Of a stretch of DNA of 64,000 bases, positions 47,393 through 58,200 are shown one piece after another. Each line of letters begins with the position of its first letter. The stretch's first letter is position 1. Made by a program: the position numbers and the translations under genes. Origin of the DNA: Azolla caroliniana (taxonomy: Eukaryota; Polypodiophyta); NCBI GenBank assembly GCA_043228905.1, contig JBHGNT010000016.1:4216001-4280000 (forward strand), in the 5' to 3' direction. The notes beneath the pieces were generated by a model. It was not told the origin of the DNA. It was given only the letters and a program-made list of their open reading frames with translations, and searched no databases.

Positions 47393-49594
47393 TAAAATGT
47401 AAGCATGACATGACAGTTCACATTCTTATTGTTTCAGCATGCATTATATGAAAAGGCCATTTCTTGTGTAAATGAAAGGTGATTAAGTAAAAAATAGATT
47501 GCCAGCATTCTTTTATGATCACTAAAGCGTCAGGTTACTTATTGGTTCTCAACAGATTCCTGCATTATTGTATGCTTTCACCAGTATTTTTCTGCAAGTA
47601 AAATTTACTCTCTTCTTTCTGTTTCCAACTTTGTGGTCAGTGATTCTATTTGTTTCATTCATCAATTAAAGATTGTTTGCGCTGGACTGATGGTAACTTC
47701 ATACTATTGTGGATATCATTTGTTTGTGCTACTATGTGAAGCCGTCTATAGGAACAACGGTGCTATCAACACATTGGAAAGTTACACAATTCATACACAG
47801 GTTTGAAGTCTCCAGAGACTCCAGAGACATTAAGCAATTTGAGCCCTTTATTTATATGGCTTGAATCTATGCTGGTTAAATCACGAAGGATATAATTATC
47901 AAACAATGTTGGATTATTATGTTGCTTGGAGGTAATAATTGGATATATTAAACAATAATAATAATTTGTATTATGTCAATAATATCAGCACATCAAAGTA
48001 CATCCTAGAGTATTGGTAGTAATAGTCGTTGGCATTATCTTTTTTCGCTACTGATAGGTATATTCAGTAGTATCCTAGGTGTTATAAAAACATATCTATT
48101 GAATGGTCAATTTCTAAAATCATTGTATCTATTTGAGAACAAAGATCTAAGTTCATTTCCTAGTGTGTTTATATTAGGGAAATAGTTGGGGAATTTGTTT
48201 TGGGAATTATGAAACTATGAGTTGTATTTTTTGAAAGTAGCTCCCTATGTGTCTAGTTGCCTTTTCTCACTATCTGTAATCTGCAAACAAAATATTTGAT
48301 CTTTTACTGTGCTAGAATCTGTAATCAACATCATCCTCTACCAATTCAAGAAACACAGCACAAGTAATGCATCAAAATGATCACATTTTGATGCAAAACA
48401 TGGAATTTGTATTTGGATGTTGATGCATTCTCATCCACAAGTCTTCTTCTTGAAATAATGTAGAGAACTTCTGAAAGGAAGGTAGGTGAGGGTTTTCTTA
48501 TATGATCAGCAACAATTGGACAAGACATGTAACAAACAACAACGAGATCTTATGGAATGATAGCTTTGGAAAGAAGCTAGAGGGTTGTTTGTACTTCAAA
48601 CAAAGAATGTGGATATTTCTTCATGCTTGTTTGGTGAAGGACAACTCGCATTTGGTCCCAAAAAAGCTTAATCCTTGTAGTAAATAGTAAATGCCTTTGC
48701 TTTTGCATCTTATAGTATTCATTAAGAGGCCCAACTAAAATTCTTCAAGTTTTGGAAATGTTTTTGGCATGTGCACCTCGAGGCACATGCCACAAAGATT
48801 AAAAGAGACTTGACAGGAAGACAAATGAACTAATACATAGCTATAATTGACATACTTGGATCAACCAGAGGTTTATATGTGGATTAACAAGGGGGGACCC
48901 CTCTTTGATACATTATAATGCATTGCCCAATGGCACACGTTCTCACAAAGATTGCCTCCAATTGGTTTTACCACCTATGAGCTAAAGTGGCCTTGATCAA
49001 TTCCATAAATCTCTCTAATAATGAGAAATTTGCATTCTCTCAAATGTTCCTCTTTCGAAAGGTGAAAAGAAAGTTTCGAAAAACTCTAAAAGGTCTCCAT
49101 CCAAAATATTGACCTATTCTCTTATTCTAAAGCTTCTTGATAGACAAAAAGTAACCCACAACCGACTTTCCTAGAAGGTACTAGCCTATTGCAAGCCATG
49201 CATGTTTGGACAATGTGGGCCACAAAGACAATCTTCCTTATCTCTCTCTATAAATAGGCATATATTTTAGGAAATGATTCAAATTTTGGTGCATGCATTG
49301 CCTAAACGAGTAGTTCAAATGATTTTGGGAATGATTGGACGTAGTTTGGATGGCAAAATTAACTCTGTGTGCCAATCCATGTAAAACATAGAGACATGTA
49401 TGCAAATTCACTAACCACAAGTCCATATATGGAGATGAAGCACAAATATACATTAGACTAAAAACCATAGCACCAACTAATTCACTCTCCACAAGTCCAA
49501 TATCGAAAACTCACAACATAACACAATTAATTCCCTCTCTACAAGTTCTGATATTAAAAAGATTCACAAATATACGTGCATATCTTGTGCAACA
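47393..49594. other. Intergenic DNA between AUG2 and the carboxylesterase (convergent)
   Basis: AT-rich, with chance frames only. A 10-bp-arm palindrome TGGCATGTGC...GCACATGCCA is at 48765-48792. No gene recognised. Confidence 0.55.
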
Positions 49595-50626
49595 TTAGTT
49601 TATCCGAAGTTGATCTCGTATACAACATTTCTTAATAAATTGCACCATATGGCTCTCTAATTCTCTTGTTTTGACACAATTGGGCTCGTAAAGGTGGAAG
49701 ATATGGCCTTTCCTAGGCGTAATAAAAAGGTCGACATTCTCACAAATCCCCTTAACCTCCTCATAGAATCTCATGGCTAATTCATTTCGGAAATCCATCT
49801 CCGCCAAGCAAATCAAGAGGTTAGGGCAAACTGAAAGAAGGGTGAGGGGTAAGGCCCTCGGACTCATCGGATTGATGCCGGGATAATCGAGGGTCTCTCC
49901 AAGGGGAAGAGCCATTTTATATCGCTCCTCGACATTTGATAAAATCGGATCCCGATTCATAGAGATATCCGTGCGGTCCACCATGTCGCCTCTGTTGGCC
50001 TCGGTGTGGAAGCCAGGGTGGATGAAGAGGAGGCCTTGGATTTGAAGAGGGGAGAGATCGAGCCGTGGGTTGTGATTGGCGGTGCGCATGGTGACGTTAA
50101 ACATGATAGTGGCGCCCGCGCTTTCACCTGCCAAGAACAACCTTGAGAAGTCGACAACTTCGGGGCTAAGCCAAGGGTCTAATGCTAGCTCATGATCAAT
50201 GATATTTTTCGGCTCGAATTCATCGATATCGTGACCTAGGGGGGATTTTTGTGGTTGTTGTGCCCTAGCCTGGGATCGGAGCCAAAGGAGAGCGGAAAAG
50301 CCATCATCAAACGCGATTGGGAGCCGATGGGCGGGGGCGAGGCGGTAGGCTAGAGAGATCCAGAGGCACGAGGATTCGAGGGCCATGTCCACGCAGAAGC
50401 GATGGAAGGCGGGCGAGTCGGGACGGCCCGAGCAGTAGGCACCGCCATGGGCATACAGAACCACTGGGAAGGTGGAGCTACTGATGATGGCGTCTGCATG
50501 ATCTTTGGGCAGGAAGAGGCGAGCCCATATCATGTGATTGCCGTCTTGTGAAGGGATTTGGACATCTCTGGTTGCTACCCCTCCTACAAATTCTTCACAT
50601 GCAGGGATACATGCATCTTCTTGCAT
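49595..50626 (-). CDS. Plant carboxylesterase (alpha/beta-hydrolase, CXE/HSL family)
   Basis: A single uninterrupted frame of 343 residues. The hormone-sensitive-lipase-type motifs are in order: oxyanion-hole HGGA (60-63; HGGG is usual), YRLAPAHRLPIAFDD (94-108), nucleophile elbow GESAG with Ser169, acid LAEMDFRNE with Asp278, and KGHIFHL with His308. The family hydrolyses carboxylic esters of secondary metabolites, xenobiotics or hormone conjugates; related catalytically dead members are gibberellin receptors. As the triad is intact, an enzyme is more likely than a receptor; the substrate is unknown. The start is the first Met after an in-frame TAG 36 bases upstream. The N-terminus lacks the longer leader of many family members. 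No signal peptide, so probably cytosolic. Confidence 0.92.
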   Translation of the reverse strand: MQEDACIPACEEFVGGVATRDVQIPSQDGNHMIWARLFLPKDHADAIISSSTFPVVLYAHGGAYCSGRPDSPAFHRFCVDMALESSCLWISLAYRLAPAHRLPIAFDDGFSALLWLRSQARAQQPQKSPLGHDIDEFEPKNIIDHELALDPWLSPEVVDFSRLFLAGESAGATIMFNVTMRTANHNPRLDLSPLQIQGLLFIHPGFHTEANRGDMVDRTDISMNRDPILSNVEERYKMALPLGETLDYPGINPMSPRALPLTLLSVCPNLLICLAEMDFRNELAMRFYEEVKGICENVDLFITPRKGHIFHLYEPNCVKTRELESHMVQFIKKCCIRDQLRIN

Positions 50627-51963
50627 GTTTCTTGCTGATTTAGCATCTGTGTTTTGCCTTCTCTATTTCTCCTTCCACATTACTCTCTCCCCACCACCCC
50701 TCCCTCTCTACATGTGTATGCATATATATGTATGAATATATGTATACATGCATACATACATACATATATATGTATGTACTATTTATCTATATACACATAC
50801 TGCACATTACTCTTTGATTCCATTTTTCAGTTGATTAGGACAGGCTAATTTCCATTGGAGTTCTATTCATCAAGCCCCCCCACTCTCCTTGAAAACATGA
50901 ACTATTTATTTCAACGCCAACAACAAAACATAGTATCACTATATGTATAAAAAAAGAGAGTCTTTTGAGAGCACACAATCATCTCCACTCTTATTCAGCA
51001 AGTGTCACCTTCTTGTTTTCTTTTTCCCTTACCTTACATCATATTTATATCACATACTTTTATTATGGTGTAAATCGCGGTGATATCATAATAGAAGTCG
51101 ATACCACACTCTTGATACCTATTGAAATATGGCTTGTTAATCCATCATTCCTCTTTTGCTTTGTTGGCATATGTTGTATTATCGAATCTGAAGTATTGGT
51201 GCACATATTCACGTGATGGAGCGTATGAAGCCCAAGTATGATATATTAGATGGAAATTTACCAAACTTCCAATGTGCCTCTCTTGGATAGTTTACATTGT
51301 TTTAAATTCAATTTAGTTTAAAAACTCAACAACCTATTCAATTGTGTATCAATGACATATTACATGGCATTATGATGTCAATATTTAACACGTTTATGAG
51401 ATAATCAATTGGTGCCAATTGAATAGTTTTATTCTACACATTTTATCATATTTCCAAATTTGAGTATCCATCAAATTTATCTTGAAATGAGTTTATGAAT
51501 AACTATGGTTGATAAACAATCCTCCAACCCTTGATTTAGACATTCTATTTGTCTCCTCTAGAAAAAGCATGGATAGTGGCTTTCTTTAGGAGGTGATCAT
51601 CAATTCAAAGTCACGGGCTCAAATCCTTACTTCCACACATTTTTTGGTTACAATACATCACTTCTCCACAATTCATGCCACATAATATATATCAAACTAA
51701 CAACGCTATTATCCCTAAACATTAACACAACTACATGTCAATTCAAAATCATGAGTGGGCTCAAATACTCACTTCCACACTTTTGGGTTGACACTATATA
51801 TAGATTTCTTTGTCTCACTTACACTCTCATTTGAAGTATTTTTCAATTTCTTTTTTCGCTCGACAATTGGAGTATCAAATTGAGAGAACCTAAGTTTGAT
51901 CCTCACTATGGGATAGGTCCCATCTCATAGATCACAATTGATCTCTTGTGAACATTAAAAAGA

Positions 51964-51998
<35 letters not shown>

Positions 51999-52200
51999 CT
52001 ATATCTATATATCTATATATATTATATCGTAGAGGACAAATTAATGGAAGGATGAGGTGGAGGGGTATTGTTCGGAAATTTCAGAAAGTTGGGCTGGAGG
52101 GTATAGCTTTGGAAATTTGAGATTCACTGTTGTGAAGAAAAACCCTAGTCACGCGCAGAAGGACGTAAATGGGTTCTCTTTTTGTTTCTCTGTGTTTCTG
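50627..52200. other. Intergenic region between divergent carboxylesterase and pseudouridine synthase genes
   Basis: Should contain both promoters. It has a CATACATACATA/TATATATG stretch at 50720-50775, and a (CT)n plus (AT)n tract at 51964-52026 about 200 bases before the pseudouridine synthase start. No gene seen between. Confidence 0.55.
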
Positions 52201-55200
52201 ATGCTCAGAAGAGGGATACCTGCGACGCCGTCTTCTTCAGCCTGCAGAAGAAGACGGAGAAGCTTCTCGTCGTACCTCGCTATGGATCCTCCTTCTCGCA
52301 CCCGTGGAGAAGAGCACCCTTCCTGGACTCACCATCATCACAACGATGGTCTGGATCATCGTAGATGGACTGCTAGGTCAACAAACCAGAATGCCTTCAC
52401 ATTATTCCATCAGCCATTCCTTCTAATGGATTTACTACTACCAGTATTATTTTCCGGTTAATTTGATTATCCCGCGTTTTCTTTTCTTTACTTTTTCCAT
52501 CTATTTGCAGAGAATGCCACCAGTACCTTGAAGACAGGCCATGGGCAGATGTCTTGAGGTTCTACTCACTTCTTTCAGCCGGAAAAGTCTCTCTTCAAGA
52601 TTTGAATTTCGATGGACAGTTTCAAGTAAGTGTTTACTTTCTCTTGCATTCTCTCCCTCTCTTATGTATTTTACCAAGAAAGATATATTAACGTCTTCTA
52701 AGGCCAAAATTGGCCCTTGAGACAATTGGTTTACAACAGAATGGGGTATTTATCCACTTATCAGAACTAAAAATAAAATAAAATAAAATAGAACTTAAGC
52801 TAAATGAGTTCTAGTAGTGTACAAAACGTGGTATATTCGATAAAGGAAGTGACTTTGCACTAAGCCTAATTTCATTTCCACCCAAGCCTCTCGAAAAGAA
52901 GTGGGAGGTCAAAGGGTTTTGGAAGAGAACAATATGTTTTGCTATGCCATTTTAATTCGACTGTTTAAGCGTATGATATGCTTTCAATAAGTTTTGTCAA
53001 GGATATAAGATATTTTGGTAAGCTATAATCATAAATATAACAGACGATTCTCATCATGCAACTAAAGTTCCCATCCGGTGTCTTTTTAAACTTGTTTAAA
53101 GTGTTTTGCATAAAAAAACAGCCATTTCATCCTGTCATGTTGCCTATTATATTGTTGTTTGTAATATTTTGAAATATTTTAAATGTTTTTCTCCGTGTTT
53201 CGTTCACAATAATGCTTTTACTCTCTAGTTTCTAGGTGAAAATGTGGAGCAAGTCACTATTATCCTTATTTTTTGCCCTTAAAGCATGCAGCTTCTCAAA
53301 CTCCATGTGTACAATGTCAATCTCCACCTATACAACTGGTATCTGAAGATTCTCTCAAAGACTACAAAGAGTTCAAAGGAGGAAAATGGGATAGAAAAAC
53401 TTACAAAATTGTTATAGCCTATGACGGGAGTGCTTTCGCTGGTTGGCAAAGACAACCGGCATTACACACTGTCCAGGGGTATAATATAGTTGGTTTTCAT
53501 GAGGTTTTACTATGTTATGGAGTGGGTAAATGGAACATCTTCATGATTTTCACCACAAATTTGTGCTACAGGGTACTTGAGCAAGCTCTGGGAAAATTTT
53601 GTGATGGAAAAAAAGCAGCTTCTTTGAAGTGTGAAGGATTTTCTGTTGAAGCAGTAGTCACAGTTGCAGGGCGCACTGATAAAGGCGTTCATGCAGCTGG
53701 ACAAGTCTGCTCTTTCTGTAAGTTAACTGTCTCTTTTTTTTATAATTTGTTTGAACTTGGCATGCCTTTTTACATGGCTACAATGCATGCAATCATGTGT
53801 TGGAAATGGAATCTTCATGCTTTTAATGAGGAAATTATCATCATGTTGGCTATGTTGATGTATAAGCTAGTCATTTCTTCTTAGAGAGGCCGACAATTGT
53901 TTTTGAAAGTCTGGCTTGAAAAGTAACATGTGAAGTCTTAAAATTAGGTAAAAAATAAACTATTCACATAATCCTTTTATCTTTTCTTTTGTTCTTTTTT
54001 CTGCTCTTGGCTGTTTACTAATGCTGGATTTACAGCACTGTGCTGGCAACAAAAGGAGAAAATATTTGTTCATTTCGAGACCACCCCATATCATTAAATT
54101 TTCGTTTTGTTGTCTTCATGTTTCTTGTTAATAGGACATTTGGTTTCATTTATATGTCTCCATATAAAACAATACTTCTTTTGCGCTATTGTAACAAAAG
54201 TATATGATAGTCCATGGCTGATCTTGATCAAAGAAAGGAAGGAAAAATGTTATATTAGTGTCTTTTAAGAAGCCAAAACGACCTATGAGATTGAATGAGA
54301 GTTTCCATCTTAAAATGTTGCCACATTTTGGAAAACAACTAGAATAAGTATAACTAAATTAGTAAAATTGTCTAAGGTACCAAATATTTCCGTTACTTAA
54401 GCACTTAATATTGTGTGCTTAGATGGATTGAAACTTTTTCTTTTGAAAGATGTCCAACATGGTTTGATCCAAGATGGAGAGGTCTCAAAAGCGATGTAGG
54501 TGTCTTCAATGTCAAGTGATTCTAGTCTTTAACTTTCGTAACAATGGCATTTTGGACCCTAGATTTACATGGCTCATGTGAACGTCAAATTGCTATTTTC
54601 TAGTCTTTTGTCACTCTTATCAAATATGGATTTCCTATTGTTTGATCTACTCGTGTAGCCCTTGATTGATTTGTAGCATGGGAATGATTGGTGACAATTA
54701 AAAAAGGTTGTGGTAGGTCTATTTTGATAAGATTTAGTGGTATCTTGACATCTTGTGAAGTAGTTGATGGCATGTTCTTGGGAAGACACATGAACAACCA
54801 TATAAATAGATGGCACCATCACATATCAAGGGTTGGAACAAGTAGATTTTGAAGATGTGCAGAACTAAATCTTGAAAACACGATTCAACCTTCTTTTGCT
54901 TCCTCCATTGTTTTCTTGTGCAACAACTAAATGACACCTTGCGCATCATTGTCTCTGTGACTAGTTGTATGCAATGAGTTTTTGGTGGTTATTTTGTCTT
55001 GTTAGGGTTAAGATTTAGAGGAAGTTTTACCCGTTGCTCGTAATATAAACCACTCTATCGAGAGTAAGACATTGTACATTTTTATTTGTTGACAGGGTAG
55101 TTTTTTGGAGTTGGTCTTGTGATTTTTTATCCCTCCTAGATGGCCCTCCACATTAAAAATTGATGGTGTATTGTGCTTTCCGTTTGACATGTTTTTGTTG

Positions 55201-58200
55201 CCTATCTTAAATAACTTTGATAAGATCATCTTTGTCTCCTAATTAAGTTATATATGCCATTCTCATTTCAAACATGTGGTACCAGAGCTAGGTTTTGAGC
55301 ACTTTCTTGATCACCAAATGGAGCCAAAGTTCTCTACAGTGGTCAAATTAAATAGTACAAACTATCACAAATAGAAAGGTAAAATGAAAGATTTATTTCT
55401 TGTGAAAAATCTACACTATGTTCACAGCCAAGTAACCTGAAAACAAAATATTACAAAGGAGTGGTTTTTTAAGAACCAATAGGTATATGGCTTTATTCTT
55501 CAATAGGTAAGAGATTGTTTTAAATCATATAATAAACGAAGCTAATGCTAAAACGTTATGGAATAATTTTGAGACTTTATATGCTTCCAAGCTAGATACT
55601 AATAAGTTACATTTTCTTAAGCAAACCATGCACTTAAATTGTGAAAAGGTAATCCATTTCCTATCTTGTTAATGATTTTTAAGGATGTTTTAATTAATTG
55701 TTTGGGTATGAGCGTGAAACTTGATGATGAAATACTTGCTGTTTTGGTTACTTAACACCCTCTGGATCCATAAAGAACTTTTAGAATGTCTTTTACTGCT
55801 ACAACTCCTAATGGACTTGTACCAATGGAATATATGAAGAATGGTATTTTAAATGAAGAGAAATGATAAAGGACCCAGGAGACATCAACACATTTAGAGG
55901 CCTTGGTTGTTGAACCCTTGATCAACAATTTTCAACCATCACGACCTCTGAGAGCGATGATGCCCTTGTGTCCCTAATCACATCTCTTCGTTTAGAACAC
56001 CACTCTTCACATTTTCTGTGGTCACAATTCCAATTGAGGCTACATTAGTTAAAGATAATCTATAAGTTTCACATGAGTCAAGAAGGGTGTTTAGCAACCA
56101 TAGTGCAAGAATTTTATCATCCAATTTTGCTCCCATACCACAAAGTTGATCAAAACATCCTTGAAATTCATTTAACTAATTGGAGATAGAATTACCTTCT
56201 TTATAAGTTAAATGCATTGCTTGTTTAAGTAAAAACAACTTATTATTACTTTCCTAAGATGTGTATAAAGTTTCGAGTTTGTTCCATAAAGCTTTGGCAT
56301 CAGTTTCATTCACAATATGGTTTAAAATGTTATTACCTAACCATTGTTCGATAAAGCCACATGCTTGTTGGTTCTCGAAAAGCCATTCCTCAGGAAGACA
56401 AAACACATAGGAAATATTTAGCAAACGGTTTAGTGGATGTCTTATCCCATTCTCGTGTAGCTTTACAAAATGCGATGTGGATAGTTCCCACTCAGGTACA
56501 CCCTCGTTAGAGCTAGATATAATCTCCCCAAATTCCTTTAGGTCCACCTCCCTCTGTCTAATTGGGCATTTACCCTTTCTGTGACTGATTGGTGGTGCCT
56601 CGTCCTTTGTTTGGTTCTGTCCACAATCGGTTATCGTTCCACTATCGTTTGTTGGGCGGCCAACTTTCTTACACTACAAAAGTCATATCCACTTAAACTA
56701 CAAATAACAAGAAATTTGGAAGCCACAGTCCAATCAAATTTGAGTTATTTGTATCTGAGTGGATATGACTTTTGTAATGTAATTTAACGAAAAGAAAATG
56801 TTTTATCTTACCTTTCCATTTGTGGTAGTTTGTAATGTTCAAGCAAGCCATTGTGGAAAAATTGCCTCTAATGCCACAAGAAAGTGCTAAAATCTAGATT
56901 TGATACCACTTGATCGGATTCACGATAGCAGTTCACTTATATAATACAAAGATTATCTTGTGCAAATTATTCAAGAAAAACAATATTAATACACAAGAAA
57001 AATTATGCATGATACACCACAAAATTTTAACATGCAAAACCCTCGAGGTAAAAACGATGGGACTAAGAGTAGTAACGATTCCCTATGAACGTATAAAATT
57101 TGTACACCAAAGTTTTACTCTAAATATGTTCCTATGTAAAAAGGAATGTAAATTTTCTTCTTAACAACTTAAAAGCAACTAATAAGACCACGAAAGACTC
57201 AGATCACATGGCTGGTGATGGAGGCGGTGATGTCCAAAAATGTCAGTGTTAATTGTATACTAAAGAGCGCTAGAGGAGAAGGCCAAGAAAGAACAATATG
57301 AGCTCTCCAAATTTCTGTTTTACTGAACAATCGAAAAAATGCCCGTTTTCCCCCTTATGTCACTTTTGAAAAGTGAGTATAGATGTCTAAATATGTATAA
57401 GTGTGAGCCCTTTCTATGCTGCATTAAGAATAATAACATTTGGGTGTCCAAGGCCTATCCACACACCCAATGAGTGTGGCCAGAAATGCTAACAATAGGG
57501 TAATGGGATTGACAAGTAAAGTTGATTAGAAGAATATTCTATATTGGCAAGTTACGATGCACTTAGTCTTGAACTTGTGAGAGAAGCTTTAATAGCAGCA
57601 ATGGAACAACTGTAAGAAACAAATAGACCCAACCAAGGTGTGAGAAGATTGTTAGACAGTAGTAGCAAATGAGTTGCAAAAAGTAGAGACAACCAAAGAG
57701 TAGAGCCTATTCGCAAGCAGTAGCAAAAATAAAGTCCTTACAAAAGAGGCTAGTATAGATATATACAAAATTGGGGAACTGAGTGAAATGGTTGTTTGGT
57801 AGTTTAAGTGCCTCTTGTACTAGGAATAAGAGGAATAAGAGGGAATAATCTTGGAAAAGTGAAAGAAAGAGAAGGCATTTAAAGAGTTGTAGATTCTAAA
57901 AAGAGAAGAATCTAGAAAGAGAGAATGTAGAGGAGAGATAATAAAGATGAAAGAGAGTGTAGTTTTGGAGCTGCCACCCCCCAACAAAAGTACTTGCAAG
58001 TCTAGTTAGGTTGACTAGAAGTATATTCTGTGGGCAAGTTAAGACGTACTTAGTCTTGAAGTATGTGCCGTTGACTCTAAGATGAGTATTATCTGGCACT
58101 ATCTTGTATCTAGGGAGCTGGGTCATATTAAATGACAAGTCAATTGACATCAAGGGAATATCCACACTATTATCAACTGACTTCTACATTTTATGTGACA

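Noticed and set aside
53273-53884. A short complete pseudouridine synthase of 203 residues
   Set aside because: The frame runs through two introns; splice sites at 53478/53572 and 53717 restore family similarity and link to downstream exons.
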